Notes under the pieces: model-generated
The model's database searches: none
What the model saw: only the letters and a program-made list of their open reading frames with translations
Told to the model about the DNA's origin: nothing
Origin: Budorcas taxicolor
Taxonomy: Eukaryota > Chordata > Mammalia > Artiodactyla > Bovidae
Length of the DNA stretch: 64,000 bases
Direction: 5' to 3'
NCBI RefSeq assembly: GCF_023091745.1
Contig: NC_068910.1
Span: forward strand, 128,605,170 to 128,669,169
Shown: one piece after another, positions 11,046 to 26,000 of the stretch
How positions within the stretch are numbered: position 1 is the stretch's first letter
Layout: each line of letters begins with the position of its first letter
Made by a program: the position numbers and the translations under genes

Positions 11046-14000
11046 CTAAAGATAAAAAGAACAAACATGAATGATAAGAATTGAACATCTATTTCCATTG
11101 CTTTCTGCCTTGCCATAAAGTTTGGCAAAGGTATCTCTCTAAATTATTGCACCTGCTGGCCTTCCTACTGTAAAAGAAGTTAATTTTTCTCATCGAAGGT
11201 TACAGACACCAACAACAGCCATGTGTTCCCGTGGAAGACCCCATGGAAGACCCTGAGAACCAATGATGAGAACAATCCTGCAAGCGGTGACCCCCTGGTC
11301 TACAGGACAGAAGAATGTACAATGATACATGGCATCCACTGCTGACAGGCCCTTGGATAAGCTTCAGGGAATCTATGAATCCTCAGTCATAGCCCCCAAA
11401 AGAATTGGTTTATCTGACAGGATTCCGTGGCGAAAGAGTTAATTTCTGGGGCAGAAACACAAGATGAACCTAAAACAGTTCATCACACCAGAGCAAAGGG
11501 AAAGAAGCTCTCAAAACAACTAGAGCTATGTCAAAGGATTCAGGAACAGCTAGGAAAAGACAATGTTCGCCAAAGACAATCCGAGCATCAGAAAGAATAT
11601 TAACTACATTCAGAAGGATGTAGGTAGCATATACTCATCATTTCGAAATGATAGACCAATGCAATTTTTTCCCTTTATTCCACGATGTGAAAATTCCATC
11701 AGACAAATGACCTGGCTTGTTCAAATAACTTACAATGGGGAAAAAAAGGAAAGGGGAACCTACAAAATTAAAAGTAATTTCACAGAGATCATTCACACGT
11801 AATGTGCCGATCTTGTCTAGAATTCTGACCTGAATAAACCAACTGTTTAAAAAAATTTTTAAGCATTTGTGAGATAATCAGGGAAATCTGAATATTAATT
11901 GGACATCTGATAACAGTAAAGAAGTACTGCTAATTTTATTTTAGGTATGATAATGGTGGCTTCCTAGGTGGCACAGTGGTAAAGAATCTGCCTACCAAAG
12001 CAGGAGACATGGGTTCAATCCCTGGATCGAGAGGATCTCCTGGAGTAGGAAATGGCAACCCAGTCCAGTGTTCTTGCCAGGAAAATCCCAAGGACACAGG
12101 AGCCTGGCGGGCTGCAGTCCATGGGGTCGCAAAGCTGCTGCTGCTGCTAAGTCACTGCAGTCATGTCCAACTCTGGGACCCCATAGACGGCAGCCCACCA
12201 GGCTCCCCCGTCCCTGGGATTCTCCAGGCAAGAACACTGGAGTGGGTTGCCATTTCCTTCTCCAGGGGTCGCAAAGAGTCAGACACCACTGAGCATGCAC
12301 GCACATGATAATGGTACTGCCGTTCTTTTTTTAAACACTTCTTTTATTTTAAGGATACATACTGAAGTATTTACACATGAAATGCTGTAATATCTGATTT
12401 GCTTCTAAAGAATCCAGTGGGTGAGGAAAAGAAAGTGAGAGAAGAAAGAGAGGCTATGAATTGATAACTTTGAAACTAGGTATGGGATACGTCTATATGA
12501 GAATTCGATAGACTCTTCCCTTTGCTTTTGGGTCTGTTTGAAAAAGTACCTTAAGAAAAAGCTCTGAACAAAATAAACTGGTTTATCTGATCAAATCTGG
12601 CATAGGACTATGGACTAAAGAGACTAAACAAGTAGCCTGTCAGGCACATGACTCCAGGACTTACCGTCCTATATTCACCTCATTGCCCTGGTCTCTCTTG
12701 TGGAAGATCATAGTATATTTACCCACTTCAGGCAGTGGCCGGGTTATTTTCATTCTATGAAGTTCAACCCTGAAAAAATAACAGAGGTGTTTAATGAAAA
12801 ATTCTATTCCACTTATCTGCCACTAGGTTCTTAAGAAAAAAATCACTTGCAAAAAGGTATATACACGTGCCCATAGAAAGTTATGACCAACCTAGACAGC
12901 ATATTAAAAAGGAGAGACATTACTTTGCCAACAAAGGTCCATCTAGTCAAGGCTATGGTTTTTCCAGTGGTCATGTATGGATGTGAGAATTGGACTGTGA
13001 AGAAAGCTGAGTGCTGAAGAATTGATGCTTTTGAACTGTGGTGTTGGAGAAGACTCTTGAGAGTCCCTTGGACTGTAAGGAGATCCAACCAGTCCATCCT
13101 AAGGATCAGTCCTGGGTGTTCATTGGAAGGACTGATGCTGAAGCTGAAACTCCAATACTTAGGCCTCCTCATGCAAAGAGTTGACTCACTGGAAAAGACT
13201 CTGATGCTGGGAGGGATTGGGGGCAGGAGGAGAAGGGGATGACAGAGGATGAGATGGCTGGATGGCATCACCGACTTGATGGACATGAGTTTGGGTAAAC
13301 TCCAGGAGTTGGTGATGCACAGGGAGGCCTGGCATGCAGGGTTCACAAAGAGTCGCACATGACTGAGCGACTGAACTGAACTGATACATATATCTTGATT
13401 CTTTTGATATTTGAAAAAAAGAATTTTCTTATGTTGAACCTCAGGCAATAAATCCATAAAAGAATCACACTTAACATTTACTAATGAGGTGCAAAGATGT
13501 ATCAATACACAGTTTGTTGGTTTCCAAAAACAGCTGAGAAAATACATCTTTAAAAGGCCAAGTCTCTCAGGATCCCTAATTGACTTAGTGTTCTCTTCTT
13601 TAGGGAAAGTACAACTGCTAAAGGTCACAAACCTAGATTCAAATCTAGACTTTATTATTTACAGCCTTGGGGAAGTCAGTTCATTATTCCAGGCCTGGGT
13701 TTCCTCAACTGTAAAATAGCAATGGGACACACAGTTGATCTGACAGGCTCAAATAAGACAGTCCATGGGGAAGATCCTTTGCAAAATGTAATGTACTCTA
13801 CAAGCATAAGGAGGGTGGTGCCTGTTGCACAGGTGAGTAAATAAGTAGTAAAGAAATTTCCACAAAATCTTTATGCTCAGTTCAGTTGGTTTATTCATAG
13901 CATTAGTCAAGAACCACTCTGGAGGCTATGATGTTGAAAGCAAACTTGGGGGCTCCCTTTTACACTGAAGCCAAAGAGCAACAGGAAAAAGAGTGAAGAT

Positions 14001-17000
14001 CCATCACCAATGTAAAATTCTACTAACCACCCCATCTGGGAAGTAAAGAGGAGCTGGGGAATGTGATGGATACGGTGACTGAGCCCTAGCTATTCCTGCC
14101 CTGCAATCTAGCAGGCATCTTCTGTCCACTTCATAGGGCACGGCCACACAGGCTGCTGATGGGCTGGGCTGTGAAGTACGCCGCCCATCACTACAGACAT
14201 TCCTAGGCAGCCTTTGGTCAGAGAGATCCATTCCCTTCTGCCAAAAACACTGCAGAGACTCTCAGCCTAGACCTGGGAACAAGACCAACCTGGAGCCATG
14301 GCTTCCTCATGCTGAAGCAATGGAAAGGCAAAAGAAAATTGCTGGAAGCCACACATCCATTAATTCAGAACCCCAGCTGAGAGGTTTTCTTTCTAAGAGG
14401 CAACAATAGGAGGATGGCGGGGGGCGGGGGCGGTCTCCTAACAGAAAGACCTTGTTAATACAAGTCTGAATATACTGGCCCCAGGCTCTTGAAAAAAATT
14501 ACTTAATTCTGGGAGTTAGGGATGCCCATAACTATCTGGCCACGAAACCCAAGTTCAGAAAAAGGGGCTGAGAGAGGAGACCAGGCATATTCCTTGTGAA
14601 TCCTCCAGAGTGGGAAAGAGTTCAAGAGAATCTGAGGTCATGCCAGCAGCTCCGGGTTATGCCAGCAGCTGCTCCCACAGAGCATGGGAGAGGGCATCCT
14701 GGTTTGCTCCAGGGTGTGTGACTGGCACTCCCTGCTGTGCACAACACTGGGAACAGCCAGTGTCACCTGGGGTCTGAGAGAAGGCAGAGGCTTAGAACAG
14801 ACCTCTGGCCACTTTCCTCGGATTGTAGCTTTACAGACACTCTAGTCTGGGGCTTCCCGTTCACTGGTGAGACCCTATCTCAGTAGCTCGGACCTGCTGC
14901 CAAGTCCAGAGACACCTCCATCAACACTCCTGGACTGCAGACATCCATGAGCCAGAACTGGACCACCCTCTGTCATCTCTGAACTGCAAAGAGCAATTTG
15001 GGCCACCTTGTTCACCCCCCTCCCCAACCTCTGCCACCCTTCTAGGACAAGTTCAAGCCTCATGACCTTCTGGCCTGGCATCCACAGGAACCACACACAA
15101 CTACAGCTAGCAGACCCCGTGAAGGGGACCTGTCTCTGTTGTTCACCTGAGTCTGAGGTCATCGTCTTCGCCTCCCCATCCCCAGTAGTTGTTAGAGAAT
15201 CCATTCACCTTGAAAAATTGCTCTCGACTTAGGGCAGTAACACCCCCAAAATATCCACTGTAACGTAACCTGAAAGAGAGGAGAGAGAAGGTAAGAAGGT
15301 TACACAAAGGCCTTTTGTTCTCTACAGCTGCTCCAGACTTCACAGGGCGGGCGTATTCCTGCAACACTCTGAAGACTGTGCTCTCTAACCCGTCCACTCC
15401 TGCTCCAGAGCCACCTCCCCACACTCCTGGCCCTCCAACCTCTGTCCAGACAGGCTCGCTAAGCAAGGTGCCACCCACCTTTGGTTGTCCATGGTTGTGT
15501 GCAGAGGTCTACACAAGGTACCTGTATATGTACATTATAACATCAGACCTGGATGACAGACTTCATCTCACGTGTAAATCCAGTAAATAGCTGTGTGCCA
15601 AATAGTTGTGGGTTAAGAAGAAATCTAAGGCTGGGTCCAGGTTAGGCATTAAATTTTGCAAAGGACAGGGAAGCCTGGCGTGCTACAGTCCATGGGGTTG
15701 CAAAGAGTCAGACACGACCGACAACAACAACAACAACATGAGTGAACAACAACAAACCGGTTTTTCGCTTGTACTTTTTTTAGGGAGTGGGGTGGAGGGC
15801 AAGAGACAGGGCCTGAGCACACTGTGTATGCAAACTCCACTTTTAAGCAAATCTCCATCTCAGAGCCTGTCTCCTGGAGAACCCGACATACCGTAATAAC
15901 CCCAAGGGCTCCAGCGTGGGCAACTAGGTAGATGATAATGCCTGTCACAAAAACAGGGCATACACACCAATATTTAGGTTTTGAGAAGGAGACAAATTAT
16001 GGTTTGGATATGCTGAGTTCGAGGTACTTGTGGGGCTTCTGCCAGTGGGAAAAAGGATACAGGGGCCAGGTTCAATACAGAAAAGCAGTTACAGAGGTAG
16101 CTTCGGAAATAAGCTGTCCAGAGGTGGTGCCTGAGGGCCCGAGGGTAGCAAAAGTTGCCTGAAGACAATGCAGTAAGTGAAGAGAGAAGAAGAGGGTGGA
16201 GCTACGGGGAAACCAACAAGGAAAAGGGAAGGACAGAGGCACTGGCCAGAGAGCACGTCCCACTCGCTTAGGACTAACGCAAATCTGAGAAATAGAGACA
16301 TCCTCAGAACACGGTAACCACTTAGAAACGCAAAGGAAGGCAGCTTAACCACTTGGATGTTACCGAATAAGAGAATGTGAATATATGGAGGATTTCTTAC
16401 TTTAATTAATGTCAAAGTATTCCAGAACCAGTGAAATATTTCTGCTTTTCCAGATAAGAAGGCAAACCAAAAGGAAAGATCAGTCACCACGTAGACCAGC
16501 AGTCCCCAATCTTTTTGGCACCAGGGACCAGTTTCATGGAAGACAATTTTTCCATGGACAGTGCAGGGGGTGAGGGGAGGATGGTATGGGGATGATTCAA
16601 GTGCATTACATTTACTGTGCACTTTATTACTAATTATTATTACATCAGCTCCACCTCAGATCATTAGAGATTAGATCCCAGTGGTTAGGGACCCCTGATG
16701 TTGAGACTTGCCACCTAACAGATGAAGTCCCAAAAGTTAATTTGTAGTTCAGCTGTTTGTTTCTATACTCTGAGTACAGATGGGGTGCACCCTGCTTAAC
16801 CCACAATGGAAACAGATTTACTCGTACACCCCCAACCTAAAACAAACAAAAAGAACAAAGTACTCAGAAGACAGGTGGTATTGACCAAGACATTGACTAC
16901 AGTGATTTGTTGCCTTGTGACTGGACACTGTTTGGCTGGGAAGGGATTCCTAAACTACAAAGGACCAGCAGCTTCATCAGGACCCTGACTAGAATCACTG

Positions 17001-20000
17001 CTCAGGCATAACCTGCAGAGCACCAAAAAGGGGTCACCAGGAGGGAACAGCACTGATGACCTGGAGTCATCTGTTAAGTAACTATTACCCACTGGGTGCA
17101 AAGCAGCGGCTCAACACTGGAGTAAGTGGGCCCAGCCTCACGCACGGTTGACAGTCCAGCAAGAGGGGTGACTGTTCTCGGGGTTCTGAGGAAGGAGACG
17201 ACAACATCAGGGCAAGTGGGCCTGGAAGGATTCAGAGAGGTAGAAAAATGGGGGGAACTCCTGGTAGTCAGGGGCTTCCCTGGTGGCTCAGATGGTAAAG
17301 AATCTGCCTGCGATGTGGGAGACCGGGTTCAATCCCTGGGTCGGGAAAATCCACTGAAGAAGGGAATGGCTACCCACTCCCATATTCCTGCCTGAAGAAT
17401 TCCATGGACAGAAGAGCCTGGTGGGCTACAGGTCACAGGATCACAAAGAGTCAGACACGACTGAGTGACTGACACCTGGCGACCCAAGCTCCATTAGGAA
17501 AAGCAGAGAGGGAGAAAAGTACAGGCTGTCTGAGGAGAACCTAGAGGCCTGTTCAGCTGCAGGAGGAGACCAGCCAGAAACAGAGGTTCCAGAATTATCA
17601 GTTTCTCAGTTGCCTCTTAGGTGCCAAATATCTACATGTTTATTGTTCATTGCTCCTAGTTTTTCTTCTTACCTAGAAAAGCATAAAATATTTGATTGGC
17701 CCAGAGACAGCTTTACTTATTTTTAAAGGCTCAAGGGTGGGGAAGATGCAGTCATAAAATAACAGGAGCGTCCTTGGAGAAAGCAGGAAGGTATTGAAGG
17801 AATTCTTGGCAACAAAATGTCCCATGGCCTAGAAGAGATCTTTACACTGACACAATCACAGGGAGAAACAAGACTTCTTTCTATCTTCACAGACACTGAG
17901 ATAGTTGAAACAGGTTACTTAAACTTCTTCCCTCTGCATGTGTCTAAAGTGAAAACATTTCTCGCACTTCTCTTTGTACTCGGTGGGCAGTTGTGACAAT
18001 ATTGTGCTGATTTAAGCTCTGTGGTGCAGGGACACACAGTTACCAGCAGGGGGCAGACACTTAGCTGCCTGCAACTGAAGGCACCTGTCAGCAACTAGAG
18101 AGATTCTGCCCAAAGGAGGAAAGGCAAGAAGTAAGAGGGATGCAGACAACTCCTGTATTACCTATGCAAGCCTCCCTGGACCACAGGAGACGAGGCCGTG
18201 TACATGACACATACAGCAAAACTGGAAAATATAAATGACAAACCAGGACCGGAGGAAAACTTAAATCAGAAAATTAGCATAGGAAACACATTAGAACTCT
18301 GATCTGCAAAGAAGACTCTTTCAGCTTCTACAAGAAGGTCATAGATTTGGCTCCCAGCTTCTTGCATCCAGATCAAAAGAGGAAACACATTCAACCACAT
18401 GATTTACATTAGGAAAACTGTCAGTTATTCAAGGAAGACAAAGACTGCCAGATATCTAGTTATAAAAGAAACATTTGGCCAATTACCATAGCGAGTTAAA
18501 ACAGCAAGATTCATAAGGGGCTGTTTTTAGACTGCGTGGCATCTGATAAAACCCATGATCATCATACCGAAGTTATACTCCAGATCGGTTCCAAGCAGGA
18601 AAGCCCAAGAGCTCATTTCCTTATGGTCCAGCTTAAAGCAGAGATAAACTCTAGAATCCTAACAAAAGGGCTGTCCTTGAAACAATCCAGTGTATCCATA
18701 CTCCAAAAACAAACAAAAAACAATCCTGTGTGACTATAATTTCTCATCACAGTGTTTAGAAAGACTGGGCAACGGGAAGTTATCATCCATGTCAAGGGTC
18801 TGAAGTACAGTATTTATTCTGTATTGTAGAGAGTGACATCTTACTACCAGTAAGTGAGCAGATAATTGCCATGCTTCTGAAAATACCAAGGTACCCGGAC
18901 ATGATATACTGCTTTCTTCAGCGCAGAGGTGGCTCAGAGACCAGACACCAAAACCTCCAGAAAATGATCAAGTTTTCCAAAAGAAAAAATCCTGGGATTC
19001 TCTTCCAGACCTTCCCGTGTCCTCTTGCCCCACTGTCTCTGGAGCCTGGAGGCCAGAGTGGGCCTCTGCCCTCATATTCTCCCCTCCTGCCTGGCTCCAT
19101 CCCACACACCAAAGGCCAGCTGAACTGAGCTTTCTCCTATCATCCTCTGGATCCACCCCGCACACCAAAGGCCAGCTGAACTGAGCTTTCTCCTATCATC
19201 CTGTGGCTCCATCCTGCACACCAAAGGCCAGCTGAACTGAGCTTTCTCCTATCATCCTGTGGCTCCATCCTGCACACCAAAGGCCAGCTGAACTGAGCTT
19301 TCTCCTATCATCCTGTGGCTCCATCCTGCACACCAAAGGCCAGCTGAATTCTCCTGTCATTCTCCGGTTCTAACCACGTGTCAGCAGCACTCTGATACCT
19401 TCCACAGGAACTCCAAACGCCTTACCAGACTGAATAAGGCCTGCCTAACCTGGCCCCTGCCTACTCTCATCTCTAGCCTCTCCTCCTTCCACCATCCCAG
19501 ACATTCATTCTCCAGCACTAATGAGCCACCCGCCTTTCCTCCAAACCTGTGCCACATTCTCTCTTGCTTCCATGTCCTGGAGCTCTGCTGGGAAGCTCCC
19601 ATTGATTCCACAAGATAAAGGTGCCACATTTCCTGAACAACAGCTGTAAACCCTTCCCTGCTGCTGCTGCTGCTGCTGCTAAGTCACTTCAGTCGTGTCC
19701 GACTCTGTGCAACCCCATAGACAGCAGCCCACCAGGCTCCCCCGTCCCTGGGATTCTCCAGGCAAGAACACTGGAGTGGGTTGCCATTTCCTTCTCCAAT
19801 GCATGAAAGTGAAAAGTGAAAGTGAAGTCGCTCAGTCATGTTCGACCCTTAGCGACCTCATGGACTAGGTGTTTCTTAACGACAGTGCGTTCTCACCCAC
19901 TGTAGTTTATTCTAGGTGTTTGTTTATATCCCACCCTTTACACAGGGACTGGATTTACAGTCTATCAGTTCAGTTCAGTCACCCAGTCGTGTCCCACACT

Positions 20001-23000
20001 TTGAGACTCCATGGACTGCAGCACGCCAGGCTTCCCTATCCATCACCAACTCCCAGAGCTTACTCAAGCTCATGTCCATCGAGTCAGTGATGCCATCCAA
20101 CCATCTCATCCTCTGTCTGTACAGTCTTACCTGAGGCAAAAATTCCCTGCAGTCAGTATTACTCCTGGAAAACTCTTAAAACAGTCCAAAGTGAGAAACC
20201 TACGTACTAAGAACAACATGGAAACAAAGACCAAGGGAGGTGTCAGCAGAGTGTGCTCACTTCCTGGAGTAGACCCTGGTGGGACTTCCCTTACTATTTT
20301 ACAGCTCTCTCTTCCTCCGCCTCACCACTCCCACACTCTCCCCCTCATTAACAAGCGCTCCTAGTTGAATCTGCACAAGAGAAGTGCAAAGCTGACACAG
20401 CTCCACTCTAGATGCCCGTGTGCCCACCCACACCAGGAAGCACTGTGAGGGCAGGCACTCTCCCTTCTTCAGACTGGTCTCCTGGCCCCAGCATAGTAAG
20501 CACCCCATATATGAGCACATTTGACAGGAAGGGCTTGGGGAAGGCTGACAGGTAAGTGTGCACACATATGAGTGAACATGCAGCTTCACTTTTGGAAAAG
20601 CTTCCTGCTCACTATTTCCTCTCGGTTGTTTTCAAGAGGAACTTATTAATAAACTAGGACTGAAAAGCACCTATGCCTCTCCTGAGGGAAGGGTGGGGTG
20701 AGGAATGGAAGCAGAAATGATGGTGCCTAGCTCTTCCCACAGTGGTTTTAAGGGAAAGGGACTTGTCCTGGGTGTCCCGGCTGCTGGACAGACCGCTCAA
20801 TGGACACACCCCTCCCAGGCTCCCCCTGGACTCTATAAGATGCCACAGTCTGGAAAGAGACATCACAGTCTCACAAAAGAGGCCTAAAAGCTGACCTGGA
20901 GGCTCCCTCTCTTTGCCTCCTAGAGACAGAAGTCAGGGACAGATGGATAAGTTACTGTAGCCCTACTCAGTGTGGGAGCGCTTAGCAAAGTTTCACCAGG
21001 CGGGCCCTGCAGGCAAGTCTGGCCACCATGTGCAATGTTCAGATTATTTTCCCTCTCCTGTTCTCTCCCCCTTTATCTTTGTGATCTTCTGCCAAGGCGT
21101 TTGTAGGACTTTTTCCTAATAAGAAAAAAAAAATCTAATTTCTCTAATTCCTGTTTTAAACTTTGAAGGAGCTGTCATGGACCATTCTTCCTATTTCTCA
21201 TTTTCTGCAGCCACTCCCAGACACTATGTCTCCACAGCCTTGAAGACAACAGGCCAGGCATCCTGACCCCAGCCAGCCGTGAGCAGAGCCACCTTACCTG
21301 TACCCCGTGCTGTTCCTGCCAACCACCAGATGCCTGGGCTGATCCTCACACCTGTAAAGGTTCAAATCATTCTCAGGCACCAGGTCCACATCGTGGAATA
21401 TGAAGCAGTCCCAAATTTCATCCTTGAGAGCTTCTAGATAGCCCACATTCAGGAGTTTGGCACGATTAAACTTCTTACTTCCAGCCTGTAGATATGGAAA
21501 TCACAACTTGAAAGGCTCCTAAGACAAGATTTCACACTGTGTCCCTCTTCATTTCACTTGCAGGAGTGGGTATTGTTCTCTAACGCACAAGAATATACAC
21601 ATGACATGAAAATCTGACACAGTAGATTGAATTAACAATAACAGACCCTTTGTGTTTTTCTTTATGCTTCATACATACTTATATTCCATAACTAAAAGCA
21701 CCTTAAAATGAAAGACTGTTGTTTAATGAGTTTAGCTTCAGTTTTGCAGGAAAAAAGACTAGTTGAGATCAGTTGCACAATAATATGAATATACCTAACA
21801 CTACTGAACTGTACAATAAAAATGGTTAAGATGGTATATTTTATGTGTGTTTTATAGCAAATTTTTTTAAAACATAGTTTTTTTAAGTTTTTACTAATAA
21901 AGAAACTCAAAAAGCCTTTAAATGTACCTTTATTCCATGTAAAACTAAAAAACCTTTCTTATATACTAGTCATGACAAGTAGTATCACAGCTTCACTGTT
22001 CAACTCTCAGCTAATCCCAATCATACCCCATGTAACAGATCTACACTAAGCCCCCCCAAAATATAGCTGGCCAGAAAGGATCAAAAAATCTTAACCTAGG
22101 GACTTCTCTGCTGATCTGATGGTTAAAACTCTGAGCTTCCACTGCAGGGGGGATGGGTTCAATCCCTGGTTAGGGAATTAAGATCCCACATGCTGCACAG
22201 TGAGGTCCACAAAAATAAAGGAAAAGAACTCTTGATCTACAAATAGAGAGGTTTACTGCTAATATTCCTAAGCTACTTAAAAGTCTCATGGAATCATTGT
22301 GAAACAATCCTGTTTTAACAGTTAATGGCAGATGCTAATCCTTGCAGTGGCCTGACAGAGGGGATTCATTACCAAGTAAGAAAAGAACATCAATCAACCG
22401 GTAACATAATCAAAGCTATAGTATTAAAAAAAATTTTACACTAGGAATTTTTTCATGGCTATCTGAATCAAATTCCTTAAGAATAGATTCCAGTTCAGTA
22501 AACAGTTTATCATAACAAAAGTACAGGCAATTCTCAAAACTCACCACAGTACTTCCCTGAAAAGAGTAACATAAAGCAGACATTTTTCGACTCATAAAAT
22601 ATTATATGCTGGGGACTGCTGTCTTGAGTAAGAACTCTGAATGACTAACAGCGTTAAAAATAAAAATAATGACAAACCAGCGTAACAGTTAATTTTTTTC
22701 AAATCCTCACAAAATGGGCATAAATGTAATATATCTATATATATGCACATCAATTTCTAAAAGCCCCAGTTTATTACAATGTATATACTGCAGAATAACA
22801 TCTTCTGATCTATCAAAGGTTTTCCTAAGACAAATGTTACCAGTTATAACTGATATTAGGCATGTAGTTAATTATTTTCCTTGTAATCAGTGGAGGAAGA
22901 AATGGCAACCCACTCCAGTATTCTTACTTGGAAAATTCCAGGGTCAGAGGAGCCTGGTGGGCTACAGTCCGTGGGGTCACAAAGAGTCAGACACGACTGA

Positions 23001-26000
23001 GCACCTGCCTTCATAGCATTTGTAAGGGTTTGAAGGGGAATTATTTGGATGGCCCAGGAAAATTTTGAAAAGATAGCCATAAAAAAGATATTTAAGTTGA
23101 TGTCTTATTTTTCTTTCAATATATGTTAAAACCAAATAGAGGCATCATAAATCACCTGCTTCATTTAGAGCAAAACTCTTCAAAAGCAGCCTACACTTAC
23201 ACTTACTGTGTTCCTACTAACTCATGCTTCTGGAAGTCACAAAACTGAATCAAAAAAGCGAAAACGAAACATAATGCTTTATGTAATAGATAGTGGCAAA
23301 GTTAAAGGCAGAAAGGTAGAGAGAGTTATAGAATTCCACGGTGATTAGCACACAGCAGTCGACTCCTCTGTCTAGATCCCCATCAAAGAGCCAAGCTCAA
23401 TAATAAAGCACGGTTCCAACATCTCACCGTGTAATGCAGAGCAAATGCAGAAGGCAATGTAAGGTCAAGACCAGAGGAATATCTCAGGGCAGTCATTGGC
23501 TAACATGGAAGAGCTCACAAAAGAAAACAGGCTTCCTCCAGAGGTTCACTAAAGAGCCAGTAAAATTTCCCAGCACTTATCCCATTATTCCAAACTCTGG
23601 GACAAGAAACTCCTTTACTCCTTTCAAGGACAAATGAGTTAAGAGACCTCACCTTTGATGATGGTTAGACGCTCTTTTACCCAAGACAGACAAAGAGCCG
23701 CAAAGAGAGGGGAGTCTGGAGGGCAGAGGCCTCGTCCGCCCCCGCAGACTCACCTGGTGGATGACGTAGATGCCGTAGTCCAGCTGCTGCCTCTGCAGGA
23801 AGGGGTGAAGGTGCTCCAGCAGGTACAGCAGGTGCTTCTCCCTGTGCCGGTGAGGGATGAGGATGGCAACCCGCTGCAAAGCCCTGCACTCCTCAGGGCG
23901 ATACCGGCCTCTGTGCACCTTGGGGTTCTTTGCCTGGACCTCCTCCAGAGTGAGATCTGGCTTGAACACGAGCTTGGTCTGGCCTTCTACAATAAACACA
24001 GGACACGGGAACTAACAGGGGCAAGCTTATCACGTGTTGACGGGCTTGTAGGAGCTAGTACATGCCACACACTTTGAACACTGCCTGGCACACCATGAGC
24101 ACTATTGTAAAGCCTCCTTTGGTCACGAAATATAACCACAGAACCACAGAATCTATGACTCAGGTTATTGGCTGCAAAAAAAAGCAAATGATATACAAAA
24201 GTAGTCCCCTGTGGCAGAGTAACCAGTTCTGGTTCTATGATTCATCCGCACTAGGAAATATACTCTGTCCTGATGACCCTGGTGAAGAGCAGAGATCAGG
24301 GGCAGACTAAATAACTTCAAATTTGCTCTAATCTCTTTTCCTTCTCAAAATTCCAAAGGGGGAAAATAAAAATACCAGGAAGCCTCACCCATGGAATGAA
24401 TGAATACATGAATGAATAAATAAATCCAACTTTTTGGTTGTCATTAAAAAACAATTCCAAAGGAGGGTGAAGTCTCCTAAAACTCAAGGGCATTCCAGGA
24501 CTTCCCTGGTGGTCTGGTAGCTAAGAGTCCACTCGCCAATGCAGGGGTTCGATAACTAGATTAGGAAGATTCCACAGAGGCGACTAAGCCCGGAGGCTAC
24601 GACTACGGAAGCCCGTGCCTACAGCCCATGTTCTGCAACCAGAGAAGCCATCACAATGAGAAGCCCTCACACTGCAACTGGAGAGTAGGTCCCCGCTTGC
24701 TGCAGCTAGAGGAAGCCTGCATGCAGCAACAAAGACACAGAACAGCCAAAAATGATTTTTTAAAAACTGGAAGCATTCCATGGAATCAAGCTCATGGACA
24801 AGACCCTTTTCCCTAAAGTCCTTCCCTAAGCTCTTGAGCGCTACCCTAACTCCCTGAAGGTAAAACAGTGAAAGGAAACAGAAACTAGCCTCCCTCCCTA
24901 ACTCAGCAATAACAGGTATGGGCAACACCTTAAGAACCCTCCCATCGTTTCACAAGGCAGATATCCCCAATGGGGCATTTGCTCAGCAAGTCTGGACACA
25001 GCCTGCCTGGATGAAACTCAAGACCGTTCAGGGTAACCAATCTCACACAAAGCTTTAAAGATACAGCTGAAGCCACTGACCCTCCCCTCAGCTCTGAATG
25101 AACAGGAAATACCAACTGGTAAGGGAGGAGGCAGAGCTCTGGTTAGGGAACAGAGCCACACATTTCAACACTCCTCGTATCCTGGTCAGGCTACAAAATC
25201 TCAAAATGCTTGCAACTGCACTATCCTCTTCTGAGCAGAGCAGTCGCCCGCTTTTCCTGTGTGTCTCACTGTGCCTCGCTCCATGTGACCATCCTCTACA
25301 CGGGCCGTGGCTGCTTAAACCAGGCTCTAGTGTCTGTGACACGGCCAAACGACAATAGCAGCAAGAGCAGGTGACTGCTTCCAGCCACCTAGAGAAAATA
25401 ACTGACCTGCAAGACCCTTTTCAGAAGGGTTTGCACATGAGACAGGGTCAGCAGGCAGTAACGTCCTAAAAACTAACAGTAAGAAAAGCAGTTATAAGGA
25501 AAGGCAAGCTGCCAGAGCTGCTGGGAGACGACGGGATGGATGGCCGCTGCGATGTTTTCCTACGTGGCCTGTTCATAAGTCCCATCATCTGGGCTAACTG
25601 GACCCTGTCTCAGTCCCTGGCCCCTGAGAGAACACCAAGCAACAGGTTCGAAGAAAACGAGTCCCCCTGCTCTCTCTCATGGCCACAGCTTTCAATGCGC
25701 CTAATCCTGAGTACCTGGTTCCACTGGCTCTAGCACTCTCCCTTAGCGCCCCCGTGAAATGCTCTCAAGTTCTGTCCCTCCCTGGGTCACTCACAGTCTA
25801 TCCTGAGTGACGGCTACTGCCTCACCCTCTGGGTCCATACACAGGACTATGCCACTGCCCATCTGTTTCCATGAATGTGTTTGTTGCTTACGTATGTTGA
25901 GAGGATTTTGAACAAGGGGCATGATGCAGTCAGATCTGTGTTTCAACAACTCATTTTCCCATCTCAACGTGTGTAATTTGTGAGCAGAATGATTTCCCTC

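Noticed and set aside
12843..13628. 261-codon minus-strand open frame in a B4GALT4 intron
   Set aside because: It is the antisense reading of a BovB fragment plus flanks.
19107..19360. CRISPR-like array
   Set aside because: The whole 56-bp unit repeats with no unique spacers, and it is in a mammalian intron.
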